Below, one piece after another: positions 1-15,000 of a DNA stretch of 64,000 nucleotides. How positions within the stretch are numbered: the first letter of the stretch is position 1; every line of letters begins with the position of its first letter. A program made the position numbers and the translations under genes. This DNA comes from Isoperla grammatica (Eukaryota; Arthropoda; Insecta; Plecoptera; Perlodidae), in the NCBI GenBank assembly GCA_945910005.1, contig OX246745.1, positions 39,398,419 through 39,462,418 on the forward strand. Reading direction: 5' to 3'. The notes below the pieces were generated by a model that saw only the letters and a list, made by a program, of their open reading frames with translations, was not told where the DNA came from and did not search any database.

Positions 1-3000
1 CTACTTGTTGACATCAAAAGGTGTCTGTGCGTCACCTCGCCGTCCCGCACCTCGGAGCTGGCGACTAAAACACGGAGGCTTTTTGTTGACATCAACAAGT
101 GTCTGGTCTGCGTCACTTCGCCGTCCCGCACCTCAGAGCTGGCGTCTGAAACACGGAGGCTACTTGTTGACATCAACAGGTGTCGGCGTCACCTCACCGT
201 CCCGAACCTCGGAGCTGGCGTCTGAAACACGGAGGCTACTTGTTGACATCAACAGGTGTCGGCGTCACCTCGCCGTTCCGCACCTCGGAGCTGGCGTCTG
301 AAACACGGAGGCTACTTGTTGACATCAACAGGTGTCTGTGCGTCACCTCGCCGTCCCGCACCTCGGAGCTGGCGTCTGAAACACGGAGGCTACTTGTTGA
401 CATCAACAGGTGTCGGCGTAACCTCGCCGTCGTGCACCTCGGAGCTAGCGTCTGAAACACGGAGGCTACTTGTTGACATCAACAGGTGTCGGCGTCACCT
501 CGCCGTCCCGCACCTCGGAGCTGGCTTCTGAAACACGGAAGCTACTTGTTGACATCAACAAGTGTCTGGTCTGCGTCACCTCACCGTCCCGCACCTCGGA
601 GCTGGCGTCTGAAACACGGAGGCTACTTGTTGACATCAACAGGTATCTGTGCGTCACCTCGCCGTCCCGCACCTCGAAGCTGGCGTCTGAAACACGGAGG
701 CTACTTGTTGACATAAACAGGTGTCTGTGCGTCACCTCGCCATCCCGCACCTCGGAGCTGGCGTCTGAAACACGGAGGCTACTTGTTGACATCAACAGGT
801 GTCTGTGCGTCACCTCGCCGTCCCGCACCTCGGAGCTGGCGTCTGAAACACGGAGGCTACTTGTTGACATCAACAGGTGTCGGCGTCACCTCGCCGTCCC
901 GCACCTCGGAGCTGGCGTCTGAAACACGGAGGCTACTTGTTGACATCAACAGGTGTCGGCGTCACCTCGCCGTCCCGCACCTCGGAGCTGGCGTCTGAAA
1001 CACGGAGGCTACTTGTTGACATCAACAGCTGTCTGTGCGTCACCTCGCTGTCCCGCACCTCGGAGCTGGCGTCTGAAACACGGAGGCTACTTGTTGACAT
1101 CAACAGGTGTCTGTGCGTCACCTCGCCGTCCCGCACCTCGGAGCTGGCGTCTGAAGCACGGAGGCTACTTGTTGACATCAACAGGTGTCTGGTCTGCGTC
1201 ACCTCACCGTCCCGCACCTCGGAGCTGGCGTCTGAAACACGGAGGCTACTTGTTGACATCAACAGGTGTCTGTGCGTCACCTCGCCGTCCCGCATCTCGA
1301 AGCTGGCGTCTGAAACACGGAGGCTACTTGTTGACATCAACAGGTGTCTGTGCGTCACCTCGCCGTCCCGCACCTCGGAGCTGGCGTCTGAAACACGGAG
1401 GCTACTTGTTGACATCAACAGGTGTCTGTGCGTCACCTCGCAGTCCCGCACCTCGGAGCTGGCGTCTGAAACACGGAGGCTACTTGTTGACATCAACAGG
1501 TGTCGGCGTCAACACGCCGTCCCGCACCTCGGAGCTGGCGTCTGAAACACGGAGGCTACTTGTTGACATCAACAGGTGTCTGTGCGTCACCTCGCCGTCC
1601 CGCACCTCGGAGCTGGCTTCTGAAACACGGAGGCTACTTGTTGACATCAACAGGTGTCGGCGTCACCACGCAGTCCCGCACCTCGGAGCTGGCGTCTGAA
1701 ACACGGAGGCTACTTGTTGACATCAACAGGTGTCTGTGCGTCACCTCGCCGTCCCGCACCTCGGAGCTGGCGTCTGAAACACTGAGGCTACTTGTTGACA
1801 TAAACAGTTGTCTGTCTGTCACCTCGCCGTCCCGCACCTCGGAGCTGGCGTCTGAAACACGGAGGCTACTTGTTGACATCAACAGGTGTCTGTGCGTCAC
1901 CTCGCCGTCCCGCACCTCGGAGCTGGCGTCTGAAACACGGAGGCTACTTGTTGACATCAACAGGTGTCTGTGCGTCACCTCACCGTCCCGCACCTCGGAG
2001 CTGGCGACTGAAACACGGAGGCTACTTGTTGACATCAACAGGTGTCTGTGCGTCACCTCGCCGTCCCGCACCTCGGAGCTGGCGTCTGAAACACTGAGGC
2101 TACTTGTTGACATAAACAGTTGTCTGTGCGTCACCTCGCCGTCCCGCACCTCGGAGCTGGCGTCTGAAACACGGAGGCTACTTGTTGACATCAACAGGTG
2201 TCTGTGCGTCACCTCGCCGTCCCGCACCTCGGAACTGGCGTCTGAAACACGGAGGCTACTTGTTGACATCAACAGGTGTCTGTGCGTCACCTCACCGTCC
2301 CGCACCTCGGAGCTGGCGACTGAAACACGGAGGCTACTTGTTGACATCAACAGGTGTCTGTGCGTCACCTCACCGTCCCGCACCTCGCAACTGGCGTCTG
2401 AAACACGGAGGCTACTTGTTGACATCAACAGGTGTCTGTGCGTCACCTCACCGTCCCGCACCTCGGAGCTGGCGTCTGAAACACGGAGGCTACTTGTTGA
2501 CATAACAGGTGTCGGCGTCACCTCGCCGTCCCGCACCTCGGAGCTGGCGTCTGAAACACGGAGGCTACTTGTTGACATCAACAGGTGTCTGTGCGTCACC
2601 TCGCCGTCCCGCACCTCGGAGCTGGCGTCTGAAACACGGAGGCTACTTGTTGACATCAACAGGTGTCGGCGTCACCTCGCCGTCCCGCACCTCGGAGCTG
2701 GCGTCTGAAACACGGAGGCTACTTGATGACATCAACAGGTGTCTGTGCGTCACCTCGCTGTCCCGCACCTCGGAGCTGGCGTCTGAAACACGGAGGCTAC
2801 TTGTTGACATCAACAGGTGTCTGTGCGTCACCTCGCCGTCCCGCACCTCGGAGCTGGCGTCTGAAACACGGAGGCTACTTGTTGACATCAACAGGTGTCT
2901 GTGCGTCACCTCGCCGTCCCTCATCTCGGAGCTGGCGTCTGAAACACGGAGGCTACTTGTTGACATCAACAGGTGTCGGCGTCACCTCGCCGTCCCGCAC

Positions 3001-6000
3001 CTCGGAGCTGGCGTCTGAAACACGGAGGCTACTTGTTGACATCAACAGGTGTCGGCGTCACCTCGCCGTCCCGCACCTCGGAGCTGGCGTCTGAAACACG
3101 GAGGCTACTTGTTGACATAACAGGTGTCGGCGTCACCTCGCCGTCCCGCACCTCGGAGCTGGCGTCTGAAACACGGAGGCTACTTGTTGACATCAACAGC
3201 TGTCTGTGCGTCACCTCGCTGTCCCGCACCTCGGAGCTGGCGTCTGAAACACGGAGGCTACTTGTTGACATCAACAGGTGTCTGTGCGTCACCTCGCCAT
3301 CCCGCACCTCGGAGCTGGCGTCTGAAACACGGAGGCTACTTATTGACATCAACAGGTGTCTGTGCGTCACATCGCCGTCCCGCACCTCGGAGCTGGCGTC
3401 TGAAACACGGAGGCTACTTGTTGACATCAACAGGTGTCTGTGCGTCACCTCGCCGTCCCGCACCTCGGAGCTGGCGTCTGAAACACGGAGGCTACTTGTT
3501 GACATCAACAGGTGTCTGTGCGTCACCTCGCCGTCCCGCATCTCGGAGCTGGCGTCTGAAACACGGAGGCTACTTGTTGACATCAACAGGTGTCTGTGCG
3601 TCACCTCGCCGTCCCGCACCTCGGAGCTGGCGTCTGATACACGGAGGCTACTTGTTGACATCAACAGGTGTCGGCGTCACCTCGCCGTCCCACACCTCGG
3701 AGCTGGCGTCTGAAACACGGAGGCTACTTGTTGACATCAACAGATGTCTGTGCGTCACCTCGCCGTCCCGCACCTCGGAGCTGGCGTCTGAAACACGGAG
3801 GCTACTTGTTGACATCAACAGGTGTCTGTGCGTCACCTCACCGTCCCACACCTCGGAGCTGGCGTCTGAAACACGGAGGCTACTTGTTGACATCAACAGG
3901 TGTCTGTGCGTCACCTCGCCGTCCCGCACCTCGGAGCTGGCGTCTGAAACACGGAGGCTACTTGTTGACATCAACAGGTGTCGGCGTCACCTCGCCGTCC
4001 CGCACCTCGGAGCTGGCGTCTGAAACACGGAGGCTACTTGTTGACATCAACAGGTGTCGGCGTCACCACGCAGTCCCGCACCTCGGAGCTGGCGTCTGAA
4101 ACACGGAGGCTACTTGTTGACATCAACAGGTGTCGGCGTCACCTCGCTGTCCCGCACCTCGGAGCTGGCGTCTGAAACACGGAGGCTACTTGTTGACATC
4201 AACAGGTGTCTGTGCGTCACCTCGCCGTCCCGCACCTCGGAGCTGGCGTCTGAAACACGGAGGCTACTTGTTGACATCAACAGGTGTCTGTGCGTCACCT
4301 CGCCGTCCCGCACCTCGGAGCTGGCGTCTGAAACACGGAGGCTACTTGTTGACATCAACAGGTGTCGGCGTCACCTCGCCGTCCCGCACCTCGGAGCTGG
4401 CGTCTGAAACACGGAGGCTACTTGTTGACATCAACAGGTGTCTGTGCGTCACCTCGCTGTCCCGCACCTCAGAGGTGGCGTCTGAAACACGGAGGCTACT
4501 TGTTGACATCAACAGGTGTCGGCGTCATATCGCCGTCCCGCACCTCGGAGCTGGCGTCTGAAACACGGAGGCTACTTGTTGACATCAACAGGTGTCTGTT
4601 CGTCACCTTACCGTCCCGCACCTCAGAGCTGGCGTCTGAAACACGAAGGCTACTTGTTGACATCAACAGGTGTCTGTGCGTCACCTCGCCGTCCCGCACC
4701 TCGGAGCTGGCGTCTGAAACATGGAGGGTACTTGTTGGCATCAGCTGGTGTCTGTGCGTCACCTCGCTGTCCCGCACCTCAGAGCTGGCGTCTGAAACAC
4801 GGAGGCTACTTGTTGACGTCAACAGGTGTCTGTGCGTCACCTCACCGTCCCGCACCTCGGAGCTGGCGTCTGAAACACGGAGGCTACTTGTTGACATCAA
4901 CAGGTGTCGGCGTCACCTCGCCGTCCTGCACCTCGGAGCTGGCGTCTGAAACACGGAGGCTACTTGTTGACATCAACAGGTGTCTGTGCGTCACCTCGCC
5001 GTCCCGCACCTCGGAGCTGGCGTCTGAAACACGGAGGCTACTTGTTGACATCAACAGGTGTCGGCATCACCTCGCCGTCCCGCACCTCGGATTTGGCGTC
5101 TGACATTCGGAGGCTACTTGTTGACATCAACAGGTGTCTGTGCGTCACCTTACCGTCCTGCACCTCGGAGCTGGCGTCTGAAACACGGAGGCTACTTGTT
5201 GGCATCAACAGGTGTCTGTGCGTTACCTCGCCGTCCCGCACCTCGGAGCTGGCGTCTGAAACACGGAGGCTACTTGTTGACATCAACAGGTGTCTGGTCT
5301 GCGTCAGCGTCACCTCGCCGTCCCGCACTTCGGAGCTGGCGTCTGAAACACGAAGGCTACTTGTTGACATCAACAGGTGTCTGTGCGTCACCTCGCCGTC
5401 CCGCACCTCGGAGCTGGCGTCTGAAACACGGAGGCTACTTGTTGACATCAACAGGTGTCTGTGCGTCACCTCACCGTCCCCCACCTCGGAGCTGGCGTCT
5501 GAAACACGGAGGCTACTTTTTGACATCAACAGGTGTCTGTGCGTCACCTCGCTGTCCCGCACCTCGGAGCTGGCGTCTGAAACACGGAGGCTACTTGTTG
5601 ACATCAACAGGTGTCTGTGCGTCACCTCACCGTCCCACACCTCGGAGCTGGCGTCTGAAACACGGAAGCTACTTGTTGACATCAACAGGTGTCTGTGCGT
5701 CACCTCGCCGTCCCGCACCTCGGAGCTGGCGTCTGAAACACGGAGGCTACTTGTTGACATCAACAGGTGTCGGCGTCACCACGCAGTCCCGCACCTCGGA
5801 GCTGGCGTCTGAAACACGGAGGCTACTTGTTGACATCAACAGGTGTCGGCGTCACCTCGCTGTCCCGCACCTCGGAGCTGGCGTCTGAAACACGGAGGCT
5901 ACTTGTTGACATCAACAGGTGTCTGTGCGTCACCTCGCCGTCCCGCACCTCGGAGCTGGCGTCTGAAACACGGAGGCTACTTGTTGACATCAACAGGTGT

Positions 6001-9000
6001 CTGTGCGTCACCTCGCCGTCACGCACCTCGGAGCTGGCGTCTGAAACACGGAGGCTACTTGTTGACATCAACAGGTGTCGGCGTCACCTCGCCGTCCCGC
6101 ACCTCGGAGCTGGCGTCTGAAACACGGAGGCTACTTGTTGACATCAACAGGTGTCTGTGCGTCACCTCGCTGTCCCGCACCTCAGAGGTGGCGTCTGAAA
6201 CACGGAGGCTACTTGTTGACATCAACAGGTGTCGGCGTCATATCGCCGTCCCGCACCTCGGAGCTGGCGTCTGAAACACGGAGGCTACTTGTTGACATCA
6301 ACAGGTGTCTGTGCGTCACCTCGCTGTCCCGCACCTCAGAGCTGGCGTCTGAAACACGAAGGCTACTTGTTGACATCAACAGGTGTCTGTTCGTCACCTT
6401 ACCGTCCCGCACCTCGGAGCTGGCGTCTGAAACACGGAGGCTACTTGTTGACATCAACAGGTGTCTGTGCGTCACCTCGCCGTCCCGCACCTCGGAGCTG
6501 GCGTCTGAAACACGGAGGCTACTTGTTGACATCAACAGGTGTCTGTGCGTCACCTCGCCGTCCCGCACCTCAGAGCTGGCGTCTGAAACACGGAGGCTAC
6601 TTGTTGACATCAACAGGTGTCGGCGTCACCTCGCCGTCCCGCACCTCGGAGCTGGCGTCTGAAACACGGAGGCTACTTGTTGGCATCAACAGGTGTCTGT
6701 GCGTCACCTCGCCATCCCGCACCTCGGAGTTGGCGTCTGAAACACGGAGGCTACTTGTTGTCATCAACAGGTGTCTGTGCGTCACTTCGCCGTCCCGCAC
6801 CTCGGAGCTGGCGTCTGAAACACGTAGGCTACTTGTTGACATCAACAGGTGTCGGCGTCACCTCGCTGTCCCGCACCTCGGAGCTGGCGTCTGAAACACG
6901 GAGGCTACTTGTTGACATCAACAGGTGTCTGTGCGTTACCTCGCTGGCACCTCAGAGCTGGCGTCTGAAACACGGAGGCTACTTTTTGACATCAACAGGT
7001 GTCTGTGCGTCACCTCGCTGTCCCGCACCTCGGAGCTGGCGTCTGAAACACGGAGGCTACTTGTTGACATCAACAGGTGTCTGTGCGTCACCTCACCGTC
7101 CCGCACCTCGGAGCTGGCGTCTGAAACACGGAGGCTACTTGTTGACATCAACAGGTGTCGGCGTCACCTCGCCGTCCCGCACCTCGGAGCTGGCGTCTGA
7201 AAAACGGAGGCTACTTGTTGACATCAACAGGTGTCGGCGTCACCTCGCCGTCCCGCACCTCGGAGCTGGCGTCTGAAAAACGGAGGCTACTTGTTGACAT
7301 CAACAGGTGTCGGCGTCACCTCGCTGTCCCGCACCTCGGAGCTGGCGTCTGAAACACGGAGGCTACTTGTTGACATCAACAGGTGTCTGTGCGTTACCTC
7401 GCTGGCACCTCAGAGCTGGCGTCTGAAACACGGAGGCTACTTTTTGACATCAACAGGTGTCTGTGCGTCACCTCGCTGTCCCGCACCTCAGAGCTGGCGT
7501 CTGAAACACGGAGGCTACTTGTTGACATCAACAGGTGTCTGTGCGTCACCTCGCCGTCCCGCACCTCGGAGCTGGCGTCTGAAACATGGAGGGTACTTGT
7601 TGGCATCAGCTGGTGTCTGTGCGTCACCTCGCTGTCCCGCACCTCAGAGCTGGCGTCTGAAACACGGAGGCTACTTGTTGACGTCAACAGGTGTCTGTGC
7701 GTCACCTCACCGTCCCGCACCTCGGAGCTGGCGTCTGAAACACGGAGGCTACTTGTTGACATCAACAGGTGTCGGCGTCACCTCGCCGTCCTGCACCTCG
7801 GAGCTGGCGTCTGAAACACGGAGGCTACTTGTTGACATCAACAGGTGTCTGTGCGTCACCTCGCCGTCCCGCACCTCGGAGCTGGCGTCTGAAACACGGA
7901 GGCTACTTGTTGACATCAACAGGTGTCGGCATCACCTCGCCGTCCCGCACCTCGGATTTGGCGTCTGACATTCGGAGGCTACTTGTTGACATCAACAGGT
8001 GTCTGTGCGTCACCTTACCGTCCTGCACCTCGGAGCTGGCGTCTGAAACACGGAGGCTACTTGTTGGCATCAACAGGTGTCTGTGCGTTACCTCGCCGTC
8101 CCGCACCTCGGAGCTGGCGTCTGAAACACGGAGGCTACTTGTTGACATCAACAGGTGTCTGTGCGTCACCTTGCCGTCCCGCACCTCAGAGCTGGCGTCT
8201 GAAACACGGAGGCTACTTGTTGACATCAACAGGTGTCTGGTCTGCGTCAGCGTCACCTCGCCGTCCCGCACTTCGGAGCTGGCGTCTGAAACACGAAGGC
8301 TACTTGTTGACATCAACAGGTGTCTGTGCGTCACCTCGCCGTCCCGCACCTCGGAGCTGGCGTCTGAAACACGGAGGCTACTTGTTGACATCAACAGGTG
8401 TCTGTGCGTCACCTCGCCGTCCCGCACCTCGGAGCTGGCGTCTGAAACACTGAGGCTACTTGTTGACATAAACAGTTGTCTATGCGTCACCTCGCCGTCC
8501 CGCACCTCGGAGCTGGCGTCTGAAACACGGAGGCTACTTGTTGACATCAACAGGTGTCTGTGCGTCACCTCGCCGTCCCGCACCTCGGAACTGGCGTCTG
8601 AAACACGGAGGCTACTTGTTGACATCAACAGGTGTCTGTGCGTCACCTCACCGTCCCGCACCTCGGAGCTGGCGACTGAAACACGGGGGCTACTTGTTGA
8701 CATCAAAAGGTGTCTGTGCCTCACCTCACCGTCCCGCACCTCGCAACTGGCGTCTGAAACACGGAGGCTACTTGTTGACATCAACAGGTGTCATTGCGTC
8801 ACCTCACCGTCCCGCACCTCGGAGCTGGCGTCTGAAACACGGAGGCTACTTGTTGACATAACAGGTGTCGGCGTCACCTCGCCGTCCCGCACCTCGGAGC
8901 TGGCGTCTGAAACACGGAGGCTACTTGTTGACATCAACAGGTGTCTGTGCGTCACCTCGCCGTCCCGCACCTCGGAGCTGGCGTCTGAAACACGGAGGCT

Positions 9001-12000
9001 TCTTGTTGACATCAACAGGTGTCTGTGCGTCACCTCGCCGTCCCGCATCTCGGAGCTGGCGTCTGAAACACGGAGGCTACTTGTTGACATCAACAGGTGT
9101 CTGTGCGTCACCTCGCCGTCCCGCACCTCGGAGCTGGCGTCTGAAACACGGAGGCTACTTGTTGACATCAACAGGTGTCGGCGTCACCTCGCCGTCCCAC
9201 ACCTCGGAGCTGGCGTCTGAAACACGGAGGCTACTTGTTGACATCAACAGATGTCTGTGCGTCACCTCGCCGTCCCGCACCTCGGAGCTGGCGTCTGAAA
9301 CACGGAGGCTACTTGTTGACATCAACAGGTGTCTGTGCGTCACCTCACCGTCCCACACCTCGGAGCTGGCGTCTGAAACACGGAGGCTACTTGTTGACAT
9401 CAACAGGTGTCTGTGCGTCACCTCGCCGTCCCGCACCTCGGAGCTGGCGTCTGAAACACGGAGGCTACTTGTTGACATCAACAGGTGTCGGCGTCACCAC
9501 GCAGTCCCGCACCTCGGAGCTGGCGTCTGAAACACGGAGGCTACTTGTTGACATCAACAGGTGTCGGCGTCACCTCGCTGTCCCGCACCTCGGAGCTGGC
9601 GTCTGAAACACGGAGGCTACTTGTTGACATCAACAGGTGTCTGTGCGTCACCTCGCCGTCCCGCACCTCAGAGCTGGCGTCTGAAACACGGAGGCTACTT
9701 GTTGACATCAACAGGTGTCTGTGCGTCACCTCGCCGTCCCGCACCTCGGAGCTGGCGTCTGAAACACGGAGGCTACTTGTTGACATCGTCAGGTGTCGGC
9801 GTCACCTCGCCGTCCCGCACCTCGGAGCTGGCGTCTGAAACACGGAGGCTACTTGTTGACATCAACAGGTGTCTGTGCGTCACCTCGCTGTCCCGCACCT
9901 CAGAGGTGGCGTCTGAAACACGGAGGCTACTTGTTGACATCAACAGGTGTCAGCGTCATATCGCCGTCCCGCACCTCGGAGCTGGCGTCTGAAACACGGA
10001 GGCTACTTGTTGACATCAACAGGTGTCTGTGCGTCACCTCGCTGTCCCGCACCTCAGAGCTGGCGTCTGAAACACGAAGGCTACTTGTTGACATCAACAG
10101 GTGTCTGTTCGTCACCTTACCGTCCCGCACCTCGGAGCTGGCGTCTGAAACACGGAGGCTACTTGTTGGCATCAACAGGTGTCTGTGCGTCACCTCGCCA
10201 TCCCGCACCTCGGAGTTGGCGTCTGAAACACGGAGGCTACTTGTTGTCATCAACAGGTGTCTGTGCGTCACTTCGCCGTCCCGCACCTCGGAGCTGGCGT
10301 CTGAAACACGGAGGCTACTTGTTGACATCAACAGGTGTCGGCGTCACCTCGCTGTCCCGCACCTCGGAGCTGGCGTCTGAAACACGGAGGCTACTTGTTG
10401 ACATCAACAGGTGTCTGTGCGTTACCTCGCTGGCACCTCAGAGCTGGCGTCTGAAACACGGAGGCTACTTGTTGACATCAACAGGTGTCTGTGCGTCACC
10501 TCGCCGTCCCGCACCTCAGAGCTGGCGTCTGAAACACGGAGGCTACTTGTTGACGTCAACAGGTGTCTGTGCGTCACCTCACCGTCCCGCACCTCGGAGC
10601 TGGCGTCTGAAACACGGAGGCTACTTGTTGACATCAACAGGTGTCTGTGCGTCACCTCGCTGTCCCGCACCTCAGAGCTGGCGTCTGAAACACGGAGGCT
10701 ACTTGTTGACATCAACAGGTGTCTGTGCGTCACCTCGCTGTCCCGCACCTCAGAGCTGGCGTCTGAAACACGGAGGCTACTTGTTGACATCAACAGGTGT
10801 CTGTGCGTCACCTCGCCGTCCCGCACCTCGGAGCTGGCGTCTGAAACATGGAGGGTACTTGTTGGCATCAGCTGGTGTCTGTGCGTCACCTCGCTGTCCC
10901 GCACCTCAGAGCTGGCGTCTGAAACACGGAGGCTACTTGTTGACGTCAACAGGTGTCTGTGCGTCACCGCACCGTCCCGCACCTCGGAGCTGGCGTCTGA
11001 AACACGGAGGCTACTTGTTGACATCAACAGGTGTCTGTGCGTCACCTCGCCGTCCCGCACCTCGGAGCTGGCGTCTGAAACACGGAGGCTACTTGTTGGC
11101 ATCAACAGGTGTCTGTGCGTTACCTCGCCGTCCCGCACCTCGGAGCTGGCGTCTGAAACACGGAGGCTACTTGTTGACATCAACAGGTGTCTGTGCGTCA
11201 CCTTGCCGTCCCGCACCTCAGAGCTGGCGTCTGAAACACGGAGGCTACTTGTTGACATCAACAGGTGTCTGGTCTGCGTCAGCGTCACCTCGCCGTCCCG
11301 CACTTCGGAGCTGGCGTCTGAAACACGAAGGCTACTTGTTGACATCAACAGGTGTCTGTGCGTCACCTCGCCGTCCCGCACCTCGGAGCTGGCGTCTGAA
11401 ACACGGAGGCTACTTGTTGACATCAACAGGTGTCTGTGCGTCACCTCGCCGTCCCGCACCTCGGAGCTGGCGTCTGAAACACGGAGGCTACTTGTTGGCA
11501 TCAACAGGTGTCTGTGCGTTACCTCGCCGTCCCGCACCTCGGAGCTGGCGTCTGAAACACGGAGGCTACTTGTTGACATCAACAGGTGTCTGTGCGTCAC
11601 CTTGCCGTCCCGCACCTCAGAGCTGGCGTCTGAAACACGGAGGCTACTTGTTGACATCAACAGGTGTCTGGTCTGCGTCAGCGTCACCTCGCCGTCCCGC
11701 ACTTCGGAGCTGGCGTCTGAAACACGAAGGCTACTTGTTGACATCAACAGGTGTCTGTGCGTCACCTCGCCGTCCCGCACCTCGGAGCTGGCGTCTGAAA
11801 CACGGAGGCTACTTGTTGACATCAACAGGTGTCTGTGCGTCACCTCACCGTCCCCCACCTCGGAGCTGGCGTCTGAAACACGGAGGCTACTTTTTGACAT
11901 CAACAGGTGTCTGTGCGTCACCTCGCTGTCCCGCACCTCGGAGCTGGCGTCTGAAACACGGAGGCTACTTGTTGACATCAACAGGTGTCTGTGCGTCACC

Positions 12001-15000
12001 TTACCGTCCTGCACCTCGGAGCTGGCGTCTGAAACACGGAGGCTACTTGTTGACATCAACAGGTTTCGGCGTCACCTCGCCGTCCCGCACCTCGGAGCTG
12101 GCGTCTGAAACACGGAGGCTACTTGTTGACATCAACAGCTGTCTGTGCGTCACCTCGCCGTCCCGCACCTCGGAGCTGGTGTCTGAAACACGGAGGCTAC
12201 TTGTTGACATCAACAGGTGTCTGTGCGTCACCTCGCCGTCCCGCACCTCGGAGCTGGCGTCTGAAACACGGAGGCTACTTGTTGACATCAACAGGTGTCT
12301 GTGCGTCACCTCGCCGTCCCGCACCTCGGAGCTGGCGTCTGAAACACGGAGGCTACTTGTTGACATCAACAGGTGTCTGTGCGTCACCTCACCGTCCCGC
12401 ACCTCGGAGTGGCGTCTGAAACACGAAGGCTACTTGTTGACATCAACAGGTGTCTGTGCGTCACCTCGCTGTCCCGCACCTCGGAGCTGGCGTCTGAAAC
12501 ACGGAGGCTACTTGTTGACATCAACAGGTGTCTGTGCGTCACCTCGCTGTCCCGCACCTCGGAGCTGGCGTCTGAAACACGGAGGCTACTTGTTGACATC
12601 AAAAGATGTCTGTGCGTCACCTCGCCGTCCCGCACCTCGGAACTGAAGTCTGAAACACGGAGGCTACTTGTTGACATCAACAGGTGTCTGGTCTGCGTCG
12701 GCGTGACTTCGCCGTCCCGCACCTCGGAGCTGGCGACTGAAACACGGAGGCTACTTGTTGACATCAACAAGTGTCTGGTCTGCGTCACTTCGCCGTCCCG
12801 CACCTCGGAGCTGGCGTCTGAAACACGGAGGCTACTTGTTGACATCAACAGGTGTCTGGACTGCGTAGGCGTCACTCGACGTCCCGCACCTCGGAGCTGG
12901 CGTCTGAAACACGGAGGCTACTTGTTGACATCAACAGGTGTCTGTGCGTCACCTCGCCGTCCCGCACCTCGGAGCTGGCGTCTGAAACACGGAAGCTACT
13001 TGTTGACATCAACAGGTGTCGGCGTCACCTCGCCGTCCCGCACCTCGGAGCTGGCGTCTGAAACACGGAGGCTACTTGTTGAAATCAACAGGTGTCGGCG
13101 TCACCTCGCCGTCCCGCACCTCGGAGCTGGCGTCTGAAACACGGAGGCTACTTGTTGACATCAACAGGTATCTGTGCATCACCTCGCCGTCCCGCACCTC
13201 AAAGCTGGCGTCTGAAACACGGAGGCTACTTGTTGACATCAACAGGTGTCTGTGCGTCACCTCGCCGTCCCGCACCTCGGAGCTGGCGACTGAAACACGG
13301 AGGCTACTTGTTGACATCAACAGGTGTCTGTGCGTCACCTTGCCGTCCCGCACCTCGGAGCTGGCGTCTGAAACATGGAGGCTACTTGTTGACATCAACA
13401 GGTGTCTGTGCGTCACCTCGCCGTCCCGCACCTCGGAGCTGGCGTCTGAAACACGGAGGCTACTTGTTGACATCAACAGGTGTCAGTGCGTCACCTCGCT
13501 GTCCCGCACCTCAGAGCTTGCGTCTGAAACACGGAGTCTACTTGTTGACATCAACAGGTGTCTGGTCTGAGTCGGCGTCACCTCGCCGTCCCGCACCTCG
13601 GAGCTGGCGTCTGAAACACGGAGGCTACTTGTTGACATCAACAGGTGTCTGGACTGCGTAGGCGTCACTCGCCGACCCGCACCTCGGAGCTGGCTTCTGA
13701 AACACGGAGGCTACTTGTTGACATCAACAGGTGTCAGTGCGTCACCTCACCGTCCCGCACCTCGGAGCGTGCGTCTGAAACACAGAGGCTACTTGTTGAC
13801 ATCAACAGGTGTCTGGACTGCGTAGGCGTCACTCGCCGACCCGCACCTCGGAGCTGGCTTCTGAAACACGGAGGCTACTTGTTGACATCAACAGGTGTCA
13901 GTGCAACCTCACCGTCCCGCACCTCGGAGCTGGCTTCTGAAACACGGAGGCCACTTGTTGACATCAACAGGTGTCTGTGCGTCACCTCACCGTCCCGCAT
14001 CTCGGAGCTGGCGTCTGAAACACGGAGGCTACTTGTTGACATCAACAGGTGTCTGTGCGTCACCTCGCCGTCCCGCACCTCGGAGCGGGCGTCTGAAACA
14101 CGGAGGCTACTTGTTGACATCAACAGGTGTCTCTGCGTCACCTCGCCGTCCCGCACCTCGGAGCTGGCGTCTGAAACACGGAGGCTACTTGTTGACATCA
14201 ACAGGTGTCTGTGCGTCACCTCGCCGTCCCGCACCTCGGAGCTGGCGTCTGAAACACGGAGGCTACTTGTTGACATCAACAGGTGTCTGTGCGTCACCTC
14301 GCCGTCCCGCACCTCGGAGCTGGCGACTGAAACACGGAGGCTACTTGTTGACATCAACAGGTGTCTGTGCGTTACCTCGCCGTCCCGCACCTCGGAGCTG
14401 GCGTCTGAAACACGGAGGCTACTTGTTGACATCAACAGGTGTCTGTGCGTCACCTCGCCGTCCCACACCTCGGAGCTTGCGTCTGAAACACGGAGGCTAC
14501 TTGTTGACATCAACAGGTGTCGGCGTCACCTCGCCGTCCCGCACCCCGGAGCTGGCGTCTGAAACACGGAGGCTACTTGTTGACATCAACAGGTGTCGGC
14601 GTCACCTCGCCGTCCCGCACCTTGGAGCTGGCGTCTGAAACACGGAGGCTACTTGTTGACATCAACAGGTGTCTGTGCGTCACCTCGCCGTCCCGCACCT
14701 CGGAGCTGGCTCCTGAAACACGGAGGCTACATGTTGACATCAACAGGTGTCTGTGCGTCACCTCGCCGTCCCGCACCTCGGAGCTGGCTTCTGAAACACG
14801 GAGGCTACTTGTTGACATCAACAGGGGTCGGCGTCACCTCGCCGTCCCGCACCTCGGAGCTGGCTCCTGAAACACGGAGGCTACATGTTGACATCAACAG
14901 GTGTCTGTGCGTCACTTCGCCGTCCCGCACCTCGGAGCTGGCGTCTGAAACACGGAGGCTACTTGTTGACATCAACAGGTGTCTGTGCGTCACCTCGCCG

